A stretch of DNA of 64,000 bases from Motiliproteus sp041586735 (GTDB lineage: Bacteria > Pseudomonadota > Gammaproteobacteria > Pseudomonadales > Balneatricaceae), in contig JBFGZQ010000007.1 of the NCBI GenBank assembly GCA_041586735.1, forward strand, positions 116,248 to 180,247, written 5' to 3'. This document shows, one piece after another, positions 31,993 through 40,177 of the stretch. How positions within the stretch are numbered: the first letter of the stretch is position 1; the number at the start of each line of letters is the position of its first letter. A program made the position numbers and the translations under genes. The notes beneath the pieces are model-generated. The model saw only the letters and a program-made list of their open reading frames with translations. It was not told where the DNA came from and ran no database searches.

Positions 31993-33555
31993 ATGACTGA
32001 AATGGTCGATGGAAATATAAATAGTGGAGAGGCCAGCGACAGTGCTGGTTTTTTTGCCGATGTGGATTGGCCGGTTTTCGCTATTAGCGGTGGATTTATA
32101 GGCCTGTTCTGTATTATGGCGTTGATCGATATTGATGCGCTTTCCGGTATGGTTAATAGCTCTTTTGCTTGGTCAACCAAAATTTTCGGCGCTTATTGGC
32201 AGTTCTTATTGCTGGCAACCTTTATTATTGGCCTGGCGCTGGCCTTTACTCGCACTGGTGCAGTTAAACTGGGCAATATTGCCAAACCCGAGATCCAGAC
32301 CTTCAAGTGGATCGCCATCATTATGTGTACGCTGTTGGCTGGGGGAGGCGTTTTCTGGGCCGCAGCCGAACCTATGGCGCACTTTACCTCTCCACCTCCG
32401 CTGTTCGGGGTTGAAGCCAATACTGCAGAGGCCGTCTATCCTGCGTTGGCGCAAAGCTATATGCACTGGGGTTTTCTGGCCTGGGCCATCCAGTGCAGCC
32501 TGACTTCTATCGTGCTGATGTATCTGCATTACAACAAGGGCTTGCCACTCAAGCCGCGCACGCTGTTGTACCCCATCTTCGGTGAGAAAATTTACAGCAG
32601 CTGGTTGGGGTCTTTTGCCGATGCTGCCTGTGTGATCGCGGTGGTGGCTGGGACGGTGGGGCCGATCGGCTTTCTCGGGCTACAGGTCAGTTATGGTCTG
32701 AACGAGTTGTTCGGTATGGTTAACGACTACAGCTTACAACTCAGCATTATTCTGGGGTTGATTGTGCTTTATACCGTATCGGCTATCAGCGGTGTGACCC
32801 GGGGCATACAGTTGCTCAGTACCATCAATATCTTTTTGGCCCTGAGCTTGATGGCCTTTATCTTTGTTATGGGGCCGACGGCCTTTATCACCGATGCCTT
32901 TATGCACTCGTTTGGGCTGTATCTGGATAAATTTATTTCGATGGCAACCTTCCGTGCCAGTCCTGCCTGGTTGGATTGGTGGACCGTGTTCTTTTGGGGC
33001 TGGTTTCTGGGTTACGGGCCGTTGCTGGCGATGTTTATCTGCCGGATCTCCCGTGGTCGTACCATCCGTGAGATCGTCACCGTGGTGTCTATTCTGGCAC
33101 CGGTGGCTACCGCCTTCTGGTTTACGATTATCGGTGGCAGCGGCATCTTCTTTGAACTGGCCAATCCAGGGGTGATTTCCGAACCCTTTACCGGATTCAA
33201 CCTGCCGGCTGCGATGTTTGCCATTACTCAGGAGTTGCCGATGGGCTTCGTGGTGTCGATACTGTTCCTGATCCTGACCATCATCTTTGTGGCCACCACC
33301 GGTGATTCTATGACCTATACCGTCTCTATGGTCATGACCGGTACCGACCATCCACCTGCCGCGTTGCGGGTGTTCTGGGGTGTGGCGATGGGATTAGTCG
33401 CCGCGATTTTGATCTCGCTGGGATCGGGTGGGGTCTCCGCACTGCAGTCCTTTATCGTGGTGACTGCGGTACCGGTATCGCTGATCTTGCTGCCCTCGCT
33501 GTGGTGCGGTCCGCAGATCGCTCGCAAGATGGCCAAGGAACAGGGGCTTATTTAG
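31993..33555 (+). CDS. BCCT-family betaine/carnitine/choline-type transporter
   Basis: A 520-residue member of the betaine-choline-carnitine transporter family with about twelve hydrophobic segments. The signature tryptophan-rich region is WLDWWTVFFWGWFLGYGPLLAMFICRISRGRT (about residues 320-350). The ATG at 31993 has GGAG six bases upstream; a TTG four codons earlier is less likely. Substrates of the family are quaternary amines such as betaine, carnitine, choline or proline betaine. The gene stands divergent to the PreA-like operon, so it may import that operon's substrate. A strong intrinsic terminator follows at 33633. Confidence 0.92.
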   Translation: MTEMVDGNINSGEASDSAGFFADVDWPVFAISGGFIGLFCIMALIDIDALSGMVNSSFAWSTKIFGAYWQFLLLATFIIGLALAFTRTGAVKLGNIAKPEIQTFKWIAIIMCTLLAGGGVFWAAAEPMAHFTSPPPLFGVEANTAEAVYPALAQSYMHWGFLAWAIQCSLTSIVLMYLHYNKGLPLKPRTLLYPIFGEKIYSSWLGSFADAACVIAVVAGTVGPIGFLGLQVSYGLNELFGMVNDYSLQLSIILGLIVLYTVSAISGVTRGIQLLSTINIFLALSLMAFIFVMGPTAFITDAFMHSFGLYLDKFISMATFRASPAWLDWWTVFFWGWFLGYGPLLAMFICRISRGRTIREIVTVVSILAPVATAFWFTIIGGSGIFFELANPGVISEPFTGFNLPAAMFAITQELPMGFVVSILFLILTIIFVATTGDSMTYTVSMVMTGTDHPPAALRVFWGVAMGLVAAILISLGSGGVSALQSFIVVTAVPVSLILLPSLWCGPQIARKMAKEQGLI

Positions 33556-33632
33556 CTCTGATAATGGCCGGGTGTAATAACAGAGTTTTATTCCAGCGAT
33601 AATAACTCCCCCTCTGTTATTGCAGCCTAAGG

Positions 33633-33662
33633 AACCCCCGAGCTTTGGTGTCGGGGGTTTTT
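33633..33662 (+). terminator. Rho-independent terminator of the BCCT gene
   Basis: Arms AACCCCCGA (33633-33641) and TCGGGGGTT (33651-33659) enclose a nine-base loop, followed by a T run (TTTTTACT including part of the arm). A classic intrinsic terminator 78 bases after the BCCT stop. Confidence 0.88.
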
Positions 33663-33724
33663 ACTGTCTGGATGAGGTAGATAAGTTGTTGTCTATTTAT
33701 CTGTTTGCAAAGGTTTGATTGCTA

Positions 33725-34114
33725 ATGACTGAGCCTAATTTTATTGAAACCCTAGGGATAGAGCCTCAGGGTTTTGTTGATGGTCAGTATCTTATTGAGC
33801 TGCAGGTGGCCTCGCAGCATTTGAATATCGGTGGCATCGTTCATGGTGGAGTGATCTGCAGTCTGCTTGATACCGCGCTGGCACGGTCTTTTTTTCTGGC
33901 GCTGCCTGACAAGCATTTGTCCGCGGCGACGTTGGAGATGAAGGTGAATTTTCTAGGCTCTAGCAAACAGGGAACCTTGAAGGCGTTTGGACGGGTGGTG
34001 AACACCACTAAACGTACGGCGTACGTTGAAGGATTCGTTGAAAATGAACAGGGTAAACTGTTGGCCAAAGGTTCCGCGACGATGATGGTGTTTGATGAAC
34101 AGCGGGTACGCTAG
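33725..34114 (+). CDS. Hotdog-fold thioesterase, PaaI-like
   Basis: A 129-residue hotdog protein. The active-site region GGIVHGGVICSLLDTALARSF contains the HGG...LD motif of PaaI-type acyl-CoA thioesterases, in which the Asp acts as a base; KVNFLGSSKQGTLKAFGRVV and YVEGFVENEQGKLLAKGSATMMVF complete the fold. I use ATG 33725; a TTG two codons earlier is less convincing. It is a lone plus-strand gene between the terminator and a minus-strand LysR gene. The substrate is unknown, presumably a CoA thioester of the nearby catabolic routes. Confidence 0.85.
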   Translation: MTEPNFIETLGIEPQGFVDGQYLIELQVASQHLNIGGIVHGGVICSLLDTALARSFFLALPDKHLSAATLEMKVNFLGSSKQGTLKAFGRVVNTTKRTAYVEGFVENEQGKLLAKGSATMMVFDEQRVR

Positions 34115-34161
34115 TCGCTGTTTTGTAGTGAACCATTGATGCCGGCGGGGGTTGGAATGTG

Positions 34162-35064
34162 TCAGCCGGTGGTGATGACCTCACGTAACAACCACTCTCG
34201 AAAAGCAACTACGGGTTTGTAAGCGGATTTTTCCTGGGGGGTGATTAGATAGTAACCGTAATCACTTTTCAGTGGCTGTTCAAACACTAGTACCAGTTCG
34301 CCTCTATCGAGTTCACTTTGGACCAAAAACTTTGGTAATAACACCGTCCCTAGGCCCGCGACAGCGGCTTGGGCTGCCGTTAGAAACTGCTCGAAATACA
34401 TACCCTCACTACCCTGCGTCGATAAGCCCTGGGCTTTGAACCAGTCGGACCAGGCATGGGGTCGGCTGGAAATATGTAACAGCGGGGTGGCGCTCAGGTC
34501 GTGGGCATTTTTTAGCGGGTTGTCTTTTCTAAACTGAGGTGAGCATACCGGTACCACCTCTTCCCCCATCAGGTAGGTGCTGTCGGTATTAGGCCAGTCG
34601 GGTGCACCGTAGTGAATGGCTGCGTGCAGGTCTTCCTGGCGAAAGTCGAAGCGCGAAAGCTTGGTAGCAAAGTTGAGAGTGATGGTTGGATTCTCGTTGA
34701 GGAACGACGGCAGTCGGGGCATCAACCAGCGTGTTCCAAAGGTAGGTAGTACCGCCAGATTCAGAATCCCGCCCCGCGGTCCTGTCATGGCGCGCAGTGA
34801 GGCGGATCGAATGATATCCAAGGCGGATTGAATCTCCTTGGCATAGGATTTTCCGGTTTCTGTTAGGGCGATGGTTTGGTGCAGCCGTTCGAATAGCACC
34901 ACACCGAGTTGCTGTTCCAGCGCATGGATCTGCTTGCTGATCGCGCCTTGAGTCAGATTTAGTTCACAGGCCGCCACGGTAAAGCTGCCGGCACGGGATG
35001 CGGCGTCAAAAGCTGCCAGCATGCTAGTGCTGGGTAATAGGCGCCGTTGGTTGTTTCCGGACAT
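34162..35064 (-). CDS. LysR-family regulator, GcvA-like
   Basis: A 300-residue LysR protein. The HTH (LLPSTSMLAAFDAASRAGSFTVAACELNLTQGAISKQIHALEQQLGV) and the effector domain opening (GILNLAVLPTFGTRWLMPRLPSF) match the GcvA/AmpR subgroup. It is transcribed divergently from the aminomutase gene cluster that starts at 35640, with about 575 bases between, so it is the likely regulator of that cluster. The effector would then be an intermediate of the pathway. ATG 35064 has a modest ribosome site. Confidence 0.88.
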   Translation of the reverse strand: MSGNNQRRLLPSTSMLAAFDAASRAGSFTVAACELNLTQGAISKQIHALEQQLGVVLFERLHQTIALTETGKSYAKEIQSALDIIRSASLRAMTGPRGGILNLAVLPTFGTRWLMPRLPSFLNENPTITLNFATKLSRFDFRQEDLHAAIHYGAPDWPNTDSTYLMGEEVVPVCSPQFRKDNPLKNAHDLSATPLLHISSRPHAWSDWFKAQGLSTQGSEGMYFEQFLTAAQAAVAGLGTVLLPKFLVQSELDRGELVLVFEQPLKSDYGYYLITPQEKSAYKPVVAFREWLLREVITTG

Positions 35065-35639
35065 GTTGGTTGCCGAGCCTTGGTGGTTAAAATTTTACCA
35101 TTGTGCATTGTAAGATCCGGTAAAACAAAAAATCAATTAAAAAAACGTATAGTTTTATTGATGGCTCTTATGAGTTGGTTTTATTTTAAGTGCGATGGTC
35201 ATCAGTTATCTTGTGGCTTTTTTAATGTAGTGCTGTTGCTGTTGCTGTTACTTTTGGGTCATAGGTTCAACATTATTCTTGCGGTTAGTGTTTTTTATCA
35301 ATGGATAACGATATTTATATACATAGGGTATCAATGACTTTGTTTTTTTAATTTGTAATATTAATGGCTGTAACTCAATACTAGGCAGCATTATTAATAT
35401 TGCGCATTACCAAAGATCATGAGCCCTGTGAATATTTATCCTTTGTCTTAGCAAGGCTATTGTTGAATACTAAATCCATCATTTTAAAGCGCGGATTGGA
35501 TCGCTGCAGATGATGTAGAAAATTCAAAGCGATAATATTACAAGGGGCTGTAAATTTTGTTTGAGCCGTCGTTGTATAACATCTGTTCAGACTATTTGAC
35601 CTGGGCCTAACAGTCATAGCTAAATATAGCGAGATAACA
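35065..35639. promoter_or_regulatory. Divergent control region, LysR to aminomutase cluster
   Basis: About 575 AT-rich bases between divergent genes. It should hold the promoters of both and the LysR binding site, normally a T-N11-A site. Several such half-sites are possible in AT-rich sequence and I cannot choose one. A hydrophobic frame at 35047-35337 exists but has no ribosome site and looks spurious. Confidence 0.5.
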
Positions 35640-37250
35640 ATGAATAATTTAGAAACAGCTGAACTCATCACTAGGGTGACTAATTATAACGCTCCTTCAG
35701 TGTCATCGATTGTGTCGCAATCGGATCTGTCCAAGGTTATGGACCGTTATCAATATTCTGATGAAATTCGTCAGATTATCGAAGATGAGAAGCTGTTGCC
35801 GACCGGGTTGATGAGTCGTCTGCATGCCTCCTATCCGCAGCACTCAGGCTTGCTGGAAAGCCGCAAGTTCCTGTTTACTGGTCGTGACAACTATACCGGT
35901 CTTAAGGGTTTTCGTGAGGTGATCGCGACTCTTGAGGCTAATGGCGTTGAGATTGGTTATACCGCCGATCGCGAATTGTTTGTTGAAGTGTACCGTTTTC
36001 TGGCGACCCGTCACTCGCTAAACAGTATTGATTGGGACAACTTTGAAACGGATGCCGTATTCCAGCTGGTGATGCCTCAACCCGGCATGATCAATGAAAG
36101 AGTCACCCAGGCTTACGCGAATGCAGCGACGGATGCCGAGCGCACCCGGATTGCAGTGGCCTACCAGGAGGAAACCAATCCTCATGATGGCAATCAGCAG
36201 CTGAACAAGCCTTGGTTTGAAAATAGCGACGGTGAGGTCGAGTTTCTTGATGGTAGTCAGCACAAGTACCCGCAATGCCAGCTGGTGTTTGATCGCACCA
36301 CCCAGAACTGCTTTTCCTTCTGCACCTACTGTTTCCGTCATGCACAGGTACGCGGTGATGAGGATATGTTTATCCAGAAGGATATCTCCCAGATCCACGA
36401 TTACTTGCGGGTGCACACCGAGGTCACTGATCTATTGATCACCGGCGGTGACGGGGGCTACATGCCGGTCAACCGACTGGAGCAGTATGTTCGGCCCATC
36501 ATCGAAGATCCTGCGTTATTGCACGTCAAGAATGTACGCTTGGCGACCCGCTCTTTGACCTTCCAGCCGGAGATGATTCTATCCAGCAAGTACGACAAGA
36601 TGCTGGAGCTTTTCTCTACCCTGCGTGATAACGGCGTTCAGCTGGCCTGGATGGCGCATTTCTCCACGCCTCGTGAGCTGTTGAACCCGAGCACCATCGC
36701 TGCGATTCGCCGTTTGCAGAACGCCGGCGTCAATATCCGCAGTCAGAGCCCGATGATGAACCACATCAGCCTGTTTACCCACGATGACGGCAGTGTGAAT
36801 GTGGAGAAATCGGCGCAAAACTGGATAGATTTAGCCGAGATCCTAGGGATGCTGTGCATCAGTTTCCACTCAATGTACGCCGCACGCCCCACCGGTGAAC
36901 ACCATTACTTTACCGCTCCTCTGGCTGATTATCAGCGGGTGTTTAATCTTATCTACCGTTCGCTATCCTCCATCAACCGGCCTTCGCGCCATCTGTCGAT
37001 GACCATCTCTGCCGGCAAACTGGCGATCATGGGTTACTCCATCGTCAACGGTGAGAAGTGTTTCGCGTTGCAGTTTACCGAAGCGCGCAATATGGCGTGG
37101 ATGGATCGGGTGTTCATGGCCAAGTGGGATGAGCAGGAAAACAAGATCAACTTGCTGCAACCGTTTGAGGGAGAGAAGCATTTCTTTGAAGACGAGCTAC
37201 AAGAGATCGAAGCTAGCCTGGCTGAGGCGCTGCGTAAGCGGCTGGCGTAA
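35640..37250 (+). CDS. KamA-family radical SAM aminomutase
   Basis: A 536-residue member of the lysine 2,3-aminomutase family, which moves an amino group from C2 to C3 with S-adenosylmethionine, a [4Fe-4S] cluster and PLP. The cluster motif CX3CX2C is Cys224, Cys228, Cys231 (CFSFCTYCFRH). LLITGGDGGYMP, MAHFSTPREL and RSQSPMMN match KamA positions. PLP-Lys is probably Lys460 (TISAGKLAIMGY). The two Asp that hold the lysine side-chain amine (Asp293 and Asp330 in Clostridium KAM) have no clear equivalent; the region reads SMYAARPTGEHHYF (411-424) and supplies an Arg. The family is longer than KAM by about 120 residues at the N-terminus. It begins a five-gene cluster with pcaIJ-like, aminotransferase and pcaF-like genes. 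Confidence 0.86.
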   Translation: MNNLETAELITRVTNYNAPSVSSIVSQSDLSKVMDRYQYSDEIRQIIEDEKLLPTGLMSRLHASYPQHSGLLESRKFLFTGRDNYTGLKGFREVIATLEANGVEIGYTADRELFVEVYRFLATRHSLNSIDWDNFETDAVFQLVMPQPGMINERVTQAYANAATDAERTRIAVAYQEETNPHDGNQQLNKPWFENSDGEVEFLDGSQHKYPQCQLVFDRTTQNCFSFCTYCFRHAQVRGDEDMFIQKDISQIHDYLRVHTEVTDLLITGGDGGYMPVNRLEQYVRPIIEDPALLHVKNVRLATRSLTFQPEMILSSKYDKMLELFSTLRDNGVQLAWMAHFSTPRELLNPSTIAAIRRLQNAGVNIRSQSPMMNHISLFTHDDGSVNVEKSAQNWIDLAEILGMLCISFHSMYAARPTGEHHYFTAPLADYQRVFNLIYRSLSSINRPSRHLSMTISAGKLAIMGYSIVNGEKCFALQFTEARNMAWMDRVFMAKWDEQENKINLLQPFEGEKHFFEDELQEIEASLAEALRKRLA

Positions 37251-37337
37251 CGCTGTTTTAGCTGGGGTTGAGGGCGCTTTAGCCCCTCAATCTTAGCTGC
37301 GCGAATATCTCATCTCAAACGTTGAGTGGTAATGATA

Positions 37338-38048
37338 ATGATTGATAAGCACATAGACTCGGTCGCAGCGGCGGTCGCTGACATCTTTGACGGTGCGACG
37401 GTGATGGTGGGTGGCTTTGGTGAGGCGGGCAGCCCGATCGAACTGATCCACGCATTGATCGATTCAGGCGCTAAAAACCTGACCGTCGTTAATAACAACA
37501 CCGGGTCCGGTCACGTGGGCTTGGCTGCGCTGATCGAAAATAAACAGGTGGGCAAGATGATCTGCTCTTTCCCGCGCACCGCTAACTCTACGGTGTTTCC
37601 CGACCTGTATCGGGCCGGTGAGATCGAGCTGGAGCTGGTGCCTCAGGGCACCCTGGCCGAGCGCATTCGCGCTGGTGGCGCTGGTATTCCGGCGTTCTTC
37701 ACCGCTACTTCGGTGGGCACACCGTTGGCCGCAGGCAAAGAGCTGCGTAACTTTGCAGGCCGTGATTACGTCATGGAGTTCGGTCTTAAGGCTGACTTCG
37801 CGTTGATCAAATGTGAACGCGCAGACCGCTACGGCAATTTGGTCTACAACAAGACAGCGCGTAACTTCGGTCCCATTATGGCGATGGCCGCGAACATCAC
37901 TATCGCCCAGACAGGGGCTCAGGTGGAAGTTGGAGCCATCGATCCCGAGAGGGTGGTGACGCCGGGTATCTTTGTTGATCGTATCGTGACTGTGGCTGAT
38001 CCGGCCCAGGAATCTAAACTCGTCGCAGCAGGGAGGAGCTACCCATGA
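37338..38048 (+). CDS. pcaI: 3-oxoadipate CoA-transferase subunit A (PcaI-like)
   Basis: A 236-residue CoA-transferase subunit. It matches PcaI closely over MVGGFGEAGSPIELIHALIDSGAKNLTVVNNN, VCSFPR-like ICSFPRTANSTVF, LYRAGEIELELVPQGTLAERIRAGGAGI, DFALIKCERADRYGNLVYNKTARNFGPIMAMAAN and VVTPGIFVDRIV. PcaIJ moves CoA from succinyl-CoA to 3-oxoadipate. I choose the ATG at 37338 (MIDKHIDSVAAAV) to match known PcaI beginnings; two upstream ATG/GTG codons are close. It overlaps pcaJ by four bases. No protocatechuate ring-cleavage genes are in the window, so 3-oxoadipate must come from elsewhere, and the aminomutase neighbour offers a route. Confidence 0.9.
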   Translation: MIDKHIDSVAAAVADIFDGATVMVGGFGEAGSPIELIHALIDSGAKNLTVVNNNTGSGHVGLAALIENKQVGKMICSFPRTANSTVFPDLYRAGEIELELVPQGTLAERIRAGGAGIPAFFTATSVGTPLAAGKELRNFAGRDYVMEFGLKADFALIKCERADRYGNLVYNKTARNFGPIMAMAANITIAQTGAQVEVGAIDPERVVTPGIFVDRIVTVADPAQESKLVAAGRSYP

Positions 38049-38719
38049 GCTCACAGACAGACTGTGTTTTAGGCTGGAACAGAGAGCAGATGGCGCAGCG
38101 CGCCGCGCTGGATATCCCTGACGGATCTTACGTCAACCTGGGAATCGGTATTCCCGAAAAAGTCGCCCAATACGTGCCACAAGGGCGTGAGGTGATCTAC
38201 CACACCGAGAACGGACTGTTGGGGATGGGGATCGCCCCGGAGCTCGGTCAGGAGGATCCTGAGTTGATCAACGCCGGCAAAAAACCGGTCACGGTGATCC
38301 CTGGCGCAGCCTATTTCCACCACGCCGACAGCTTCGCGATGATTCGTGGCCAGCATATCGATATCTGCGTGCTGGGTGCGATGCAGGTGGCCGAGAACGG
38401 TGATCTGGCCAACTGGTCGACCGGCGCAGCGGATGCGATTCCGGCGGTGGGCGGTGCTATGGATCTGGTGGCAGGGGTCAAGACCATCTACGTCATTACC
38501 CAGCACTGCACCAAGAACGGCGAGTCCAAGTTGGTCGAATCCTGCAGTTATCCGCTGACCGGTCAGGCGGTAGTCAGTCGGATCTATACCGATCTGGCGG
38601 TGATCGACGTGACCTCTGATGGCTTCGTAGTGACTGATTTAGCACCGGGTGTCAGTTTCGATTACCTCCAGGATCGTACTGGCGCCAGGCTGATTCCTGG
38701 ACAGCAGTTGCTGGGTTAA
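38045..38719 (+). CDS. pcaJ: 3-oxoadipate CoA-transferase subunit B (PcaJ-like)
   Basis: A 224-residue second CoA-transferase subunit carrying the catalytic Glu in YHTENGLLGMG (Glu55), as in PcaJ. GIGIPEKVAQYV, GAAYFHHADSFAMIRGQHIDICVLGAMQV and TGAADAIPAVGGAMDLVAGVK are typical. It is translationally coupled to pcaI by ATGA and has a GGGAGG ribosome site. With pcaI it should form the 3-oxoadipate:succinyl-CoA CoA-transferase; related pairs act on acetoacetate or other 3-oxo acids, so specificity for 3-oxoadipate is likely from similarity but not proven. Confidence 0.9.
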   Translation: MSSQTDCVLGWNREQMAQRAALDIPDGSYVNLGIGIPEKVAQYVPQGREVIYHTENGLLGMGIAPELGQEDPELINAGKKPVTVIPGAAYFHHADSFAMIRGQHIDICVLGAMQVAENGDLANWSTGAADAIPAVGGAMDLVAGVKTIYVITQHCTKNGESKLVESCSYPLTGQAVVSRIYTDLAVIDVTSDGFVVTDLAPGVSFDYLQDRTGARLIPGQQLLG

Positions 38720-38775
38720 GACCGAGAAAAGTTAGCCATTTATTATTATCGACACCCTATATGCAGGCTATAACC

Positions 38776-40131
38776 ATGACAAACTTAAATCTGGCAACCG
38801 TACCTGATCAAAAAACAGAGCCCTCCAGAAGTGCAGCACTGTATCAGCGCGCACTGAACGTGATGCCCGGTGGCTGCAGTCGCAACACCGTGCTGCGCAA
38901 GCCGCACCCTCTTTACGCAGAGCGTGGTGAAGGTTGTTACGTTACCGATATCGAAGGCGTACGGCGGATCGATTTCGCCAATAATATGGCCTCTTTGATC
39001 CATGGCCATGCCCATCCTGAAGTGGTTGCCCGAGTCACCGAGCAGTTGCAAAAAGGCACCGCCTTTACCCTGGCGACCGAAATCGAGATCGACTACGCCG
39101 AACAACTATGTAGCCGCAGCGCCAGCTTCGAGAAGATCCGCTTCGTTAACTCAGGCACCGAGGCGGTGATGAGTTGCTTGAAAGCGGCGCGTGCTTTTAC
39201 CGGGCGCGCCAAGATCGCCAAGGTGGAGGGGGCCTATCACGGCCTTTACGACTACGCCGAAGTGAGTCAGACCGCCAACCCTGGGAACTGGGGTGAGTTG
39301 CATCAACCCGCTAGCGTGCCGGTGGCCCATGGCACGCCCGCTTCGGCGCTGAATGACGTGGTGGTGATCCCCTTCAACGACCCTGAGCGAGCCATCGCCA
39401 TTCTAGACCAGCACGCCGACGAACTGGCCTGTGTGCTGATTGACCTGCTGCCACACCGTGTCGGTCTGACTCCCGCATCGCCAGAGTTCCTCCGTGCGCT
39501 GCGCCAATGGACCCTGGATAACGGCGCGCTACTGGTGTGCGATGAGGTCATTACCTTCCGCTCCAACTACGGCGGTGCTCAGGAGTGGTACGACGTCCGT
39601 CCCGACCTCACCGCGATGGGCAAGATGATCGGCGGTGGTTTCCCGGTCGGTGCCCTGGCGGGGCGCAAAGAGGTGATGGAGGTGATGAATCCGTTGGCCG
39701 ATAAGGTGTTGTTCCCGCACTCGGGCACCTTCTCCGCCAACCCGATGACGATGGTCGCCGGTCGTGTCTCGATGGAGTTGTTTGACCCGGCGGCCGTACA
39801 TCGGCTTAACGGCTTGGCCGATCGGGCGCGTACACAGATTAGTGAGGCGATTGGTATTGCCGATGTGCCCGCCTGTGTCACCGGCGGTGGCTCGATGTTC
39901 CGGGTCCATATGAAGCCCGAAGCCCCGCAGAACTATCGTGCCGCTTTTGTTACGCCGTCCGAAGCCCGTGCTACCGGTCTGTTGCTGGATCACCTGTTCG
40001 ATAATGGCATCATGATGATCAACACCTGCTCGGCCACTCTGTCCACGGTCATGACCGAGAAGGAGGTCGATATCCTTAGCGAAGTGATGCTGAGCGGTTT
40101 CCGCAGCATCAAAGAGCAGCTTAACGGCTGA
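38776..40131 (+). CDS. Class III aminotransferase, probable beta-amino-acid aminotransferase
   Basis: A PLP enzyme of about 451 residues in the glutamate-1-semialdehyde 2,1-aminomutase-like branch of fold type I class III. The PLP Lys is in TAMGKMIGGGFPVGA (about residue 283) and the pyridine-binding Asp in LLVCDEVITF. NSGTEAVMSCLKAARAFTGRAKIAKVEGAYHG is typical. The branch includes known beta-phenylalanine aminotransferases, which deaminate beta-amino acids. I use ATG 38776, with AGG nine bases upstream; an ATG five codons earlier is possible. Placed between the CoA-transferase and the thiolase, it is the expected enzyme for converting a beta-amino acid to the beta-keto acid. Confidence 0.85.
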   Translation: MTNLNLATVPDQKTEPSRSAALYQRALNVMPGGCSRNTVLRKPHPLYAERGEGCYVTDIEGVRRIDFANNMASLIHGHAHPEVVARVTEQLQKGTAFTLATEIEIDYAEQLCSRSASFEKIRFVNSGTEAVMSCLKAARAFTGRAKIAKVEGAYHGLYDYAEVSQTANPGNWGELHQPASVPVAHGTPASALNDVVVIPFNDPERAIAILDQHADELACVLIDLLPHRVGLTPASPEFLRALRQWTLDNGALLVCDEVITFRSNYGGAQEWYDVRPDLTAMGKMIGGGFPVGALAGRKEVMEVMNPLADKVLFPHSGTFSANPMTMVAGRVSMELFDPAAVHRLNGLADRARTQISEAIGIADVPACVTGGGSMFRVHMKPEAPQNYRAAFVTPSEARATGLLLDHLFDNGIMMINTCSATLSTVMTEKEVDILSEVMLSGFRSIKEQLNG

Positions 40132-40177
40132 ACAACTCAGTAATGGCAGCACCGGATAACCGGTCGAGGTGATGAGT

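Noticed and set aside
35047..35337. Hydrophobic 96-codon frame in the LysR-aminomutase gap
   Set aside because: No ribosome site, no plausible start and a poly-Leu run explained by AT-rich, repetitive sequence.
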